In this document: piece by piece, positions 1 to 6,312 of the stretch
Position numbering within the stretch: the stretch's first letter is position 1
Layout: every line of letters starts with the position of its first letter
Source: Bacteroidota bacterium
Lineage (GTDB): Bacteria; Bacteroidota; Bacteroidia; NS11-12g; UBA955
DNA: 9,457 nucleotides
Reading direction: 5' to 3'
NCBI GenBank assembly: GCA_018969565.1
Contig: JAGWYC010000066.1
Location: 1 to 9,457 of the forward strand
Notes under the pieces: generated by a model
What the model saw: the letters and a program-made list of their open reading frames with translations, nothing else
Databases searched by the model: none
Told to the model about the DNA's origin: nothing
Translations under genes and position numbers: made by a program

Positions 1-701
1 ATGCCTGCGCCGGTTTTTGTGCCTCCGGTGAAGCTGATGGCTTTGATGCGCGGATGCGCTACGATGGCGCTGCCGGCATCGGGACCGGTGCCGTGGATGA
101 TGTTAAGCACCCCGGGGGGAAGTCCGGCTTCTTGAGCGATTTGTGCCAGACGGAACGCCGTCATGGGGGTAATTTCAGAAGGCTTGGCCACCACACAACA
201 GCCTGCGGCCAGCGCCGGCGCTATTTTCCAGGTAAACAGGTACAGCGGCAGGTTCCAGGGACTGATGCAGCCCACCACGCCCACCGGCTGACGCAGCGTA
301 TAGTTGAACAGTTCCGGGCTGGTATAATGACTTTCTGCAGAAAACTGGGTAGCTGCTGCGGCAAAGAACCTGAAATTGTCTATGGCTCTGGGGATATCCA
401 TGCGTCGGGCCAGGGCCAGCGGCTTGCCGGAATCACGGCTTTCGTCGGCGGCCAGCGAATCCAGCTTGGCTTCCATCAAATCCGCCATGCGAATCATGAA
501 GGCGGCGCGTGCCTCGGCTTTCAGTGCCGACCATGCAGGGAAAGCCTGTTCTGCTGCGGCCACGGCCGCGTTTATATCATCAGAGGCAGAGGCCGCGATG
601 CGGCTGTACACCACGCCACAGGAAGGGTCGGTATTATCCAGCCATTGTCCGGAAGCGGCAGGACGCAGTTCACCATTGATATAGTTCAGGATGGATTCCA
701 T
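1..701 (-). CDS. NAD(P)-dependent aldehyde dehydrogenase, ALDH8-like (N-terminal part, cut by window edge)
   Basis: Oxidises an aldehyde to the acid with NAD(P) in the cytoplasm. Only the first 233 codons are present; the reading frame runs off the left edge. Visible signatures are the ISPWNLPLY motif at residues 146-154, with Asn150 (the oxyanion-stabilising Asn of the family), then KPSE at 173-176 (cofactor-binding Lys173), PPGVLNIIHGTG at 195-206 and the SFTGG turn at 223-227. The catalytic Cys and Glu would lie outside the window. The stretch from LPLYLFTWKIAPALAAG to KPSE resembles ALDH8 / 2-aminomuconate or 2-hydroxymuconate semialdehyde dehydrogenases, so a role in kynurenine or aromatic catabolism is possible but unproven. 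A Cys-Cys pair (168-169) replaces the common Asn-Thr before VVAKPSE. The ATG at 701 gives a normal ALDH N-terminus. The gene follows the SbtA-family permease on the same strand after 76 bases. Family assignment is firm; substrate is inference. Confidence 0.93.
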   Translation of the reverse strand, partial: MESILNYINGELRPAASGQWLDNTDPSCGVVYSRIAASASDDINAAVAAAEQAFPAWSALKAEARAAFMIRMADLMEAKLDSLAADESRDSGKPLALARRMDIPRAIDNFRFFAAAATQFSAESHYTSPELFNYTLRQPVGVVGCISPWNLPLYLFTWKIAPALAAGCCVVAKPSEITPMTAFRLAQIAQEAGLPPGVLNIIHGTGPDAGSAIVAHPRIKAISFTGGTKTGAG

Positions 702-711
702 GATTCAGCTT

Positions 712-719
712 CAAAGTAA
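712..719 (-). promoter_or_regulatory. Possible Bacteroidota -7 box before the aldehyde dehydrogenase
   Basis: On the minus strand the sequence reads TTACTTTG, one mismatch from the Bacteroidota -7 consensus TAnnTTTG, and ends 10 bases before the ATG at 701. No TTTG-type -33 element is visible at the usual 19-21 base spacing. If real, the dehydrogenase would have its own promoter and a very short leader instead of relying on read-through from the permease gene. Confidence 0.25.
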
Positions 720-777
720 ATGAAGTACGGAGAAGCACGGAACTACAAAATCAAAAAGCTGTTCCCGCTGCGGGGAA

Positions 778-1749
778 TTATGCCGTAAACCTGATGATGG
801 CTAAATAGATTGGCATGCCCAGCGTGATGTTGAAGGGAAAGGTAATACCCAGCGCCATGGGAATATATAGTCCGGGATCGGCCTTGGGCGAGGCGAGCCT
901 CATAGCTGCCGGAACAGCAATATAAGAAGCGCTGGCAGCCAACACGGCACACATGAAACGATTTGCCACGTCTTGGGTCACTAAAGAACTGAGCATCGCG
1001 GCAAGACAGCCATTCAAAGCCGGCAATACCAGGGCAACCGCTGCGGCAAACAGTCCGTAGTTGGTGAAGGCCTTCAGACGCCGGGCCGTAACCATACCCA
1101 TTTCCAGCAGAAAGATGGCTAAGAAACCTTTGAAAATATCGGTAGTGAACGGTTTAATGCCTTCAGCCTGTTTCTCATCGGCTATCAGACCGATGACCAG
1201 ACTTCCCAACACCATCATCACGCTTCCGTTGGTAAAGGAATGACGGATTACCGCTCCCATACCCAGTCTTACTCCCCCTTCATCAGGAGATTCATATTTG
1301 CGTATAAGTACCATGCCCACAATGATTGCGGGCGCTTCCATCAGGGCCATCACCGCTACCATGTGCCCACCCGCGGCCATATTCATGGATTCCAGAAAGG
1401 CCACAGAAGCCACAAATGTTACTGCGCTTACCGAACCGTATGAAGCCGCCACGGCACCTGCATTGTACACACCGAGTTTGCGCTTCAGCAGAAAAAAAAC
1501 ATACAGCGGAATCAGTGCAGCCAGCAGAAGGCCAAACAGCATGGAAAGGAAGATTTCCGAAGTGAAGTCGGCATGCGACAACTCCTGTCCGCCCTTGAAG
1601 CCGATGGCAAAAAGCAGGTACAGGGAAATAAACTTAGTGGTTGATTCCGGGATTTCCAGGTCGCTTTTTACGCGACTGGCGAGAATTCCCAGGCAAAAGA
1701 ACAGCAGCGTGGGGTTGGTAAGGTTGCTCAGAACTATTTGGTATTCCAT
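778..1749 (-). CDS. SbtA-family sodium-dependent bicarbonate permease (formerly DUF897)
   Basis: Integral inner-membrane protein of 323 residues with about ten hydrophobic segments in two halves separated by a polar region near 150-175. It matches the SbtA family (Pfam Sbt_1), whose cyanobacterial members import bicarbonate with sodium. Both diagnostic half-repeats are visible: SYGSVSAVTFVASVAFLE at 103-120 corresponds to the GAVSGST region of cyanobacterial SbtA, and ASASYIAVPAAMRL at 272-285, followed by GITFPFNITLGMPIYL at 301-316, corresponds to its second-half counterpart. It is shorter than Synechocystis SbtA (about 374 residues), mainly because the central cytoplasmic loop is reduced. 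No PII-like SbtB partner gene is adjacent. It lies 130 bases downstream of a CbbR-like LysR gene on the same strand, suggesting control by that protein. The ATG at 1749 is directly followed by the first hydrophobic segment. Transport of bicarbonate by this protein is inferred from family. Confidence 0.9.
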   Translation of the reverse strand: MEYQIVLSNLTNPTLLFFCLGILASRVKSDLEIPESTTKFISLYLLFAIGFKGGQELSHADFTSEIFLSMLFGLLLAALIPLYVFFLLKRKLGVYNAGAVAASYGSVSAVTFVASVAFLESMNMAAGGHMVAVMALMEAPAIIVGMVLIRKYESPDEGGVRLGMGAVIRHSFTNGSVMMVLGSLVIGLIADEKQAEGIKPFTTDIFKGFLAIFLLEMGMVTARRLKAFTNYGLFAAAVALVLPALNGCLAAMLSSLVTQDVANRFMCAVLAASASYIAVPAAMRLASPKADPGLYIPMALGITFPFNITLGMPIYLAIIRFTA

Positions 1750-1819
1750 GGATTTGCTTCTTGAAGGGGAAAGAATGGCTCCTTCTAAACCGGGGCGCGA
1801 AATTGGGCTCCCTGAACCA

Positions 1820-1871
1820 TGTTCTGTTATTTATTGTATATATTTTATCTATAATATTATTTTATAGAACA
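1820..1871 (-). promoter_or_regulatory. AT-rich control region between the LysR and permease genes, with inverted repeats
   Basis: Bases 1821-1870 contain only 7 G or C in 50, far below the flanking genes. The island is bounded by a 6-base inverted repeat, TGTTCT at 1820-1825 and AGAACA at 1866-1871, and contains the perfect 10-base palindrome ATAATATTAT at 1851-1860. Centre-to-centre spacing of the outer arms is 46 bases, compatible with the two-site footprint of a LysR tetramer. It lies just after the LysR stop codon and about 70-120 bases before the permease start. A clean TAnnTTTG box is not visible here. Reading it as the LysR operator is inference. Confidence 0.3.
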
Positions 1872-1879
1872 GCCGTTTC

Positions 1880-2806
1880 TCAGGCGAATTTCTCGTACCA
1901 GCTAAAGTGTTTCGACACAATTTCATCCTTTTTGGCACGGATATGCTCCATGAATGCCTGCGCTACGGGACCATGACGTTTCCCCTTCAGCCAGACCAGG
2001 CTCCAGTTTGACCTGAAGGGCAGGCCGCGCATGGGGATGATGTTCAGTTCACCCTTGAGTATTTCATTTCGGATACCGATCAGTGGCATCACAGAATTAC
2101 CAATTCCCGCCAGAATGGATTGTTTTACCGCTTCGTTAGAAGTCAGTTCAATCTTTTTCGTAAGGGGAATGCGGTTTACTTCGATGAAACGCTCCATGGT
2201 TTGTCGGGTTCCCGATCCATGCTCCCGGAAAATCAGGGGCATCTTGCCCAGGTCTTCCGCATTCAGTGGTTGCTCAGGAACTTGCTGCTCGGCGTTTCCT
2301 ACCAGATACAGCTTATTCTGGAGTAAATCTATGTACTCAATATTCAGGTGGTCCGGCAAGATGGAAACCAATGCGAAATCAATTTCATTAGCCTGCAGAC
2401 TCTCCACAACCTTAAGTTTATTCGTTACGTCCATCTGCAATTCCACCCCGGGATTTTTATTGATGAAATCACTCAGGAAATAAGGCATCACATATTTCCC
2501 CGTAGAAACTACCGAAATGCGCAGGCTGCCAAATAGTTGTCCTTTAAAGGCGTGTGTTTTATAGGTAATGGCATTTACCTGCTCCAGAATCTGTTCTGCG
2601 GCAACAGCTATTTCCCTGCCGAAATCAGTGATATACAACTTTCTGCCCACAACCTCAGTAAGCGGTATATCAAACTGCTCCTGGAATTTCCTCAATTGGA
2701 TGGAAACGGCAGGTTGGGTCAGGTGTAGTGCTTCAGAAGCTTTTGTAACACTCTGTGTTTCCACCACCTTCAGAAACACCTGCAACTGACTTAGGGTAAA
2801 ATTCAT
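1880..2806 (-). CDS. LysR-family transcriptional regulator, CbbR/CmpR-like
   Basis: Cytoplasmic DNA-binding regulator of 308 residues, the usual LysR length. The N-terminal winged helix-turn-helix spans about residues 4-62, with AVSIQLRKFQEQF as the recognition helix and linker start. The effector domain covers about 92-295. Two stretches point to the CbbR/CmpR/CysB-like subgroup: VVSTGKYVMPYFLSDF at 99-114, and FREHGSGTR at 193-201, which parallels the FREPGSGTR of CbbR with Pro changed to His. CbbR and CmpR control carbon fixation and bicarbonate uptake genes in other bacteria. The next gene on the same strand is an SbtA-family permease, supporting control of inorganic-carbon uptake; the effector is unknown. 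Unlike many LysR genes, it is tandem with its presumed target, not divergent. The start at 2806 gives the standard M-x-F-T-L-S-Q-L-Q-V-F opening. Confidence 0.92.
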   Translation of the reverse strand: MNFTLSQLQVFLKVVETQSVTKASEALHLTQPAVSIQLRKFQEQFDIPLTEVVGRKLYITDFGREIAVAAEQILEQVNAITYKTHAFKGQLFGSLRISVVSTGKYVMPYFLSDFINKNPGVELQMDVTNKLKVVESLQANEIDFALVSILPDHLNIEYIDLLQNKLYLVGNAEQQVPEQPLNAEDLGKMPLIFREHGSGTRQTMERFIEVNRIPLTKKIELTSNEAVKQSILAGIGNSVMPLIGIRNEILKGELNIIPMRGLPFRSNWSLVWLKGKRHGPVAQAFMEHIRAKKDEIVSKHFSWYEKFA

Positions 2807-2812
2807 GTAAAC

Positions 2813-2826
2813 GTTTCATAAGAAAC
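2813..2826 (-). promoter_or_regulatory. Short palindrome just upstream of the LysR start codon
   Basis: The sequence contains the inverted repeat GTTTC (2813-2817) and GAAAC (2822-2826) with a 4-base centre, ending 6 bases before the LysR ATG. LysR proteins commonly bind an interrupted palindrome near their own promoter, so autoregulation is possible. It could equally be a weak hairpin or chance. No TAnnTTTG box is clear in the 125-base gap upstream. Confidence 0.25.
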
Positions 2827-2882
2827 ATTTATAGATTGAGTTTGGTTTTAAATCCGCAAGAGGAACCTCATACTTTGGGGGC

Positions 2883-2900
2883 CATGGATGTTTTTCCATG
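2883..2900 (-). terminator. Weak hairpin after the lipoprotein gene, uncertain terminator
   Basis: CATGGA at 2883-2888 pairs with TCCATG at 2895-2900 around a 6-base loop, 32 bases beyond the lipoprotein stop codon in the minus direction. There is no run of T after the stem on the minus strand, so it is not a classical intrinsic terminator. It could end or stabilise the gpmI-lipoprotein transcript, or be incidental. Confidence 0.2.
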
Positions 2901-2931
2901 CCGGGCACTGCTGTTCACCTTATGTAAAAGC

Positions 2932-3492
2932 TCAGTGATTCAGGAAGCTGCGGTTATGGATGTCGGCAAAAATTTCAAACTCTTTTCGCTCTTCCCATAA
3001 AGCTTGCTGCCAGCCTTTCACATTGTACCCTTTCCCCGGAAGATAACTCAGTCGGTAGCTGCGGTGCATCCAGAAATTGTGTTCTTCCCAGTCTGCTTCT
3101 ACCACCAGCAATTCCTGCTGTTTATTGTAGAGCAGGCTGACCGAGCGAAGCTCAGGTTTCTGTTCTCTGGTTTCGTATAACACGAAGCGCCCTCCGTCCG
3201 GTGTGGGTTTCACGGTAGAATCGAAGGTGAAAGACCATTCTGCGCGGTTCAGGTCCATGCGCTCCCACAGGGCCAGTTCGCGTTCCCAGTCCACCGAATC
3301 CTCCTCGGCGCTGCGGATTTCCTCACCCCATACCAGTGTTTTGCTAATGGACGGATTGGCTTTTTTCAAGGCGGAAATCTCATCCTTCATGTAGGCAGGC
3401 ACCTGAAACCAAGGCCCCTGGGTTGTTTCTTGTTTCTTCCCGCAGGAAAGCAAGGCAGTGGCAGCAAAAATGCCATATACATATTTTTTCAT
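2932..3492 (-). CDS. Small predicted lipoprotein of unknown function, coupled to gpmI
   Basis: A 186-residue protein I do not recognise. The N-terminus is a classical lipoprotein signal: Lys-Lys at 2-3, a short hydrophobic core, and the lipobox LLSC ending at Cys17, so the mature protein should be acylated and anchored to a membrane facing the periplasm or surface. The residues after the Cys (GKKQETTQ) are not the acidic run linked to surface export in Bacteroidota, so a periplasm-facing position is somewhat more likely. The mature part is rich in Trp, Glu, Arg and Tyr (for example WERELALWERMD near 69-80) and has alternating hydrophobic strands near 85-155, suggesting a beta-rich domain. The ATG shares one base with the gpmI stop codon (TGATG), so it is almost certainly cotranscribed and translationally coupled with gpmI. 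No motif gives a catalytic role. Confidence 0.82.
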   Translation of the reverse strand: MKKYVYGIFAATALLSCGKKQETTQGPWFQVPAYMKDEISALKKANPSISKTLVWGEEIRSAEEDSVDWERELALWERMDLNRAEWSFTFDSTVKPTPDGGRFVLYETREQKPELRSVSLLYNKQQELLVVEADWEEHNFWMHRSYRLSYLPGKGYNVKGWQQALWEERKEFEIFADIHNRSFLNH

Positions 3493-5009
3493 CAGAACAG
3501 GCTTTGACCGCTCATGTCGGCGGGTTGGGGGATTTGCATCATTTTCAGGATGGTGGGCGCTACATCCGCCAGAATGCCTTCGCGTAGGTTTGGCTTGAGG
3601 TCATTACTCACCAGCCAGCAAGGTACCGGGTTCATGCTGTGGGCGGTATTCGGCGTTCCATCGGCATTCACGGCAAAATCGGCGTTGCCATGGTCGGCAA
3701 TAATCAGGAAGTCATAACCCTGCTTCAAGCCTTCTTCCACCAAATCCTGCGCGCAGCGATCTACCGTTTCCACGGCCTTCACAATGGCCGGATATACACC
3801 TGTATGGCCCACCATGTCCGGGTTGGCGAAATTGATGCAGGCAAAATCAAACGACTGACTGCGGATTTGCTCCAGCAACTTATCGCGCAGTTCGAAGGCG
3901 CTCATCTCCGGTTTCAGATCATAGGTAGCGACCTTAGGCGATGCGACAAGCACCCTGGATTCTCCGGGAAATTCATCCTCCCTTCCTCCGCTGAAAAAGA
4001 AGGTCACATGGGGGTATTTCTCGGTTTCAGCGGCCCGCAACTGCCTGAGGCCGGCATCGCTGATGACCTGGCCAAGGGTATGGTTCAGGTTCTGGTCTTC
4101 GAACAGCACCTTCACGTTGTGATAACTGTGGTCATAGCTGGTGAAGGTGAGGTAATCCAGCGGAAGGGTGTGCATACCGAATTCAGGCATATCCTGCTGG
4201 GTGAGTACCTGCGTGAGCTGACGGCCACGGTCGGTGCGGAAATTAAAGAACACCAATGCATCTCCCGGCTGAATGGTAGCTACGGGCTTGCCGTCTTCCT
4301 CCGCCAGCAGCGGCTCCATAAATTCATCAGTGATATTGCGGCTGTAATGTTCGCGAACAGATTCCAGCAGATTTTCAGATTTTATTCCTTCGCCGTGCAC
4401 CAAAAGATCATAGGCTTTTTTCACCCGTTCCCAGCGCTTGTCGCGGTCCATGGCATAATAGCGCCCAATGAGTGAGGCGAGTTTCGCGGGCGTATCTTCT
4501 ATTCGGCGATACAATTCCTCAAGGAAGCCGGCTCCGCTGCGCGGGTCGGTATCGCGCCCGTCGAGGAAGGCGTGGATATACACCCGTTCCAATCCTTGTT
4601 CTTTAGCAATGTCGCAAAGGGCGAAGAGGTGTTCGCTGGAAGCGTGTACACCGCCATCGCCCAGCAAACCGAGGAAGTGAATGGCTTTCCCTTCCCTTTT
4701 CACGCGCTGCATGGTTTCCAGCAGCACAGGGTGCAGGGCCAGTTCACCGTCGCGGATGCTCTTGTTGATGCGCACCAGCATTTGCCAGACCACGCGGCCG
4801 GCGCCGATGTTCATGTGCCCCACTTCGCTGTTGCCCATTTGTCCGTCGGGAAGGCCCACATGCTCCCCGTGGGTAAGCAGACGGGTATGGGGATACTCTT
4901 TGCTCAGCCGGTCGGTGAAGGGCGTATTCGCTTCCCAAACCGCGTCGCTGTGGTCGTGTTTGCCGATGCCGAAGCCGTCGAGGATAATGAGGATACTCTT
5001 TCTGCTCAT
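3492..5009 (-). CDS. gpmI: 2,3-bisphosphoglycerate-independent phosphoglycerate mutase
   Basis: Cytoplasmic glycolytic and gluconeogenic enzyme interconverting 3- and 2-phosphoglycerate with divalent metal (usually manganese) and no bisphosphoglycerate cofactor. The 505-residue length is typical. Alkaline-phosphatase-superfamily motifs are all present: metal ligand Asp11 in ILDGFG, nucleophile Ser61 in MGNSEVGH, His122 in GDGGVH, DGRD at 150-153, substrate arginines at 183, 189, 258 and 261 (FNFRTDR), Lys331, the metal site NPDMVGHTG at 396-404 (Asp398, His402), ADHGNAD at 438-444 (Asp439, His440) and His457 in HSMNPVP. The protein is therefore expected to be active. Its stop codon overlaps the next gene's ATG by one base. 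A perfect TAnnTTTG promoter box lies 7 bases before the start, implying a leaderless or nearly leaderless mRNA. Confidence 0.98.
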   Translation of the reverse strand: MSRKSILIILDGFGIGKHDHSDAVWEANTPFTDRLSKEYPHTRLLTHGEHVGLPDGQMGNSEVGHMNIGAGRVVWQMLVRINKSIRDGELALHPVLLETMQRVKREGKAIHFLGLLGDGGVHASSEHLFALCDIAKEQGLERVYIHAFLDGRDTDPRSGAGFLEELYRRIEDTPAKLASLIGRYYAMDRDKRWERVKKAYDLLVHGEGIKSENLLESVREHYSRNITDEFMEPLLAEEDGKPVATIQPGDALVFFNFRTDRGRQLTQVLTQQDMPEFGMHTLPLDYLTFTSYDHSYHNVKVLFEDQNLNHTLGQVISDAGLRQLRAAETEKYPHVTFFFSGGREDEFPGESRVLVASPKVATYDLKPEMSAFELRDKLLEQIRSQSFDFACINFANPDMVGHTGVYPAIVKAVETVDRCAQDLVEEGLKQGYDFLIIADHGNADFAVNADGTPNTAHSMNPVPCWLVSNDLKPNLREGILADVAPTILKMMQIPQPADMSGQSLF

Positions 5010-5016
5010 GCAGGGG

Positions 5017-5024
5017 CAAAGTTA
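5017..5024 (-). promoter_or_regulatory. Bacteroidota -7 promoter box of gpmI
   Basis: The minus strand reads TAACTTTG, an exact match to the Bacteroidota sigma-factor -7 consensus TAnnTTTG, ending 7 bases before the gpmI ATG at 5009. No good TTTG -33 element is seen about 20 bases further upstream. Transcription would begin at or within a few bases of the start codon, leaving almost no 5' leader. The box lies in the 137-base divergent gap with the SDR gene, for which I find no comparably clear promoter. Confidence 0.45.
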
Positions 5025-5146
5025 CCGATTCACATGGAAGCAGCTTCCTCCTTTGACTGCTTGATTACTGATAATGAAATGATCCCGCACAGTGGTAAAC
5101 CGCTTAACAAGGAATTGCCTTGAATTCAGAACTTGCGTCCTGAAAA

Positions 5147-5860
5147 ATGAAGAAGGCCATCATCATCGGCGCCACCTCAGGTATTGGCGAAGCCCTGTAT
5201 AAAGAACTGATGAAGCACCATTACCGGATAGGCATTACGGGCATAGACCGTGCTGTAGTGGATGCGGTGAACAAGCGGAGCCTGAAGAATCTGTTCGCCG
5301 TGTATCTCGACAGCCGCGAAGGTCATACCGCTGAGGTCATCAAAAACATGACAGAACAACTGGAAGGTCTGGACCTGATGGTATTCTGTGCCGGAATCGG
5401 ACACCTGAACCGCGACCAGGGATTTGAGGTGCAAAACGCCGCCAATGAAATTAACGTGATGGCCTTCACGGAGGTAGCAGATATCAGTTGGCGTTATTTT
5501 GAGGAGCAGGGACATGGGCATTTTGTATCATTAAGTTCCATCGCGGGCCTGTTCGGTTACCACAAGGCCCCGGCATACCACGCCGCTAAATCATACCAGA
5601 TTAATTACCTGGAAAGCCTGAGACAGAAGGCGTTTCACTCCGGAAAACCCATATACATCACGGATATACGTCCGGGATTTGTGCAGACAGCCATGACCGA
5701 AGGCAAGAAACTGTTCTGGCCGGTGAGCGCCAGTAAGGCCGCGCAACAGATTTATAATCATATCGAACAACACCACGATATTGGCTATGTACCCGGCCGT
5801 TGGTGGCTGGTGGCGGGCATCCTGAACCTCTTGCCGGCCTGGCTCAGGAAACGGTTTTGA
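5147..5860 (+). CDS. SDR-family NAD(P)-dependent oxidoreductase
   Basis: Classical short-chain dehydrogenase of 237 residues, probably cytoplasmic. The Rossmann cofactor loop GATSGIG is at residues 8-14. CAG at 81-83 replaces the usual NAG, and the structural Asn is Asn103 in EINVMAF. The catalytic set is complete: Ser131 (SSIAG), Tyr144 and Lys148 (YHAAK), with the standard 13-residue Ser-Tyr spacing. RPGFVQT at 175-181 is the usual post-catalytic loop. The C-terminus (from about 215, GRWWLVAGILNLLPAWLRKRF) is hydrophobic and Trp-rich with a basic end, as in several SDRs of this type, and might touch the membrane. The substrate cannot be read from sequence. The ATG at 5147 puts the glycine-rich loop at the expected distance. 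The DUF1801 gene starts immediately after its stop codon, implying one transcript. Confidence 0.93.
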   Translation: MKKAIIIGATSGIGEALYKELMKHHYRIGITGIDRAVVDAVNKRSLKNLFAVYLDSREGHTAEVIKNMTEQLEGLDLMVFCAGIGHLNRDQGFEVQNAANEINVMAFTEVADISWRYFEEQGHGHFVSLSSIAGLFGYHKAPAYHAAKSYQINYLESLRQKAFHSGKPIYITDIRPGFVQTAMTEGKKLFWPVSASKAAQQIYNHIEQHHDIGYVPGRWWLVAGILNLLPAWLRKRF

Positions 5861-6265
5861 ATGAAGGATACTGCTCTTGCTCCGGCTTATCTTCGCGTTA
5901 TGAACGCAGCAACAGAGGCGGTGATGGCCTACATTGACCGGTTTTCGGAACCCACCAGAAGCAAATTGCTGGAAATGAGAAGCATCATCAGGGCTGCTGT
6001 TCCGGAGGCTGATGAGTGCATGAGCTATGGGATGCCGGCAATCAAGCTGGATAAAGTGCTGGTTTTTTACGCAGCCTGGAAAACACATATAGGCTTCTAC
6101 CCTACCGCTGAGCCATTAAAAGCCTTTGCCTCCGTCCTCAGCGCCTACAAAAGTTCAAAAGGGGCGGTACAGTTTCCGCTTGACCAAGCGTTACCCGCAG
6201 CACTGATTACTAAAATGACATTATTCAGGAAAGAGGCTGCGTTATCGGGAAGCAAGAAACCCTAA
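5861..6265 (+). CDS. DUF1801 (YdhG-like) protein
   Basis: Small cytoplasmic protein of 134 residues matching the DUF1801 / YdhG family, which has a frataxin-like alpha-beta fold and no established biochemical role. Family hallmarks are visible: YIDRF at 24-28, LLEMRSIIRAAVPEADECMSYGMPAI at about 36-61, then IGFYPTAEPLKAF at 77-89 and SSKGAVQFPLDQALP at about 97-111. The roughly 15 residues before YIDRF extend beyond the typical domain. The ATG directly follows the TGA of the SDR gene with no gap, so the two are probably cotranscribed and translationally coupled. The same arrangement does not prove a shared pathway. Lys and Ser are enriched at the C-terminus (LSGSKKP). Confidence 0.9.
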   Translation: MKDTALAPAYLRVMNAATEAVMAYIDRFSEPTRSKLLEMRSIIRAAVPEADECMSYGMPAIKLDKVLVFYAAWKTHIGFYPTAEPLKAFASVLSAYKSSKGAVQFPLDQALPAALITKMTLFRKEAALSGSKKP

Positions 6266-6278
6266 ATACAAAAACCCA

Positions 6279-6286
6279 TAACTTCG
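6279..6286 (+). promoter_or_regulatory. Possible -7 box for the metal-efflux operon
   Basis: TAACTTCG differs by one base from the Bacteroidota -7 consensus TAnnTTTG and from the gpmI box (TAACTTTG). It lies 14 bases after the DUF1801 stop codon, 5 bases before an in-frame CTG and 26 bases before an in-frame TTG of the following small ORF. No clear -33 TTTG element is present. If used, it would separate the efflux genes from the SDR-DUF1801 transcript. Confidence 0.25.
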
Positions 6287-6312
6287 CAGCACTGAAGCAG
6301 CGAATTCACATA

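Noticed and set aside
54..719. Long open plus-strand frame of 221 codons opposite the aldehyde dehydrogenase
   Set aside because: It is antisense to a clear ALDH with intact motifs; its translation has low-complexity Arg/Gly/His content and no recognisable domain. It results from the codon bias of the real gene.
1298..1867. 189-codon plus-strand frame opposite the SbtA-family permease
   Set aside because: Antisense to a membrane protein with a recognised fold; no motif, and the C-terminus runs through the AT-rich gap.
4891..5008. Near-identical copies of GGATACTCTTT..TGCTCA 100 bases apart inside gpmI
   Set aside because: Both encode ordinary, conserved-looking gpmI residues in the same frame region (SRKSIL and LSKEYP) and there are only two copies, so it is most likely chance.
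5108..5122. CAAGG-AATTG-CCTTG inverted repeat upstream of the SDR gene
   Set aside because: Only 5-base arms with no T-run or nearby promoter elements; too weak to call an operator or terminator.
3639..5123. Long plus-strand frames (278 and 183 codons) opposite gpmI
   Set aside because: gpmI has every catalytic motif on the minus strand; these frames have no recognisable motifs and exist only as codon-bias shadows.
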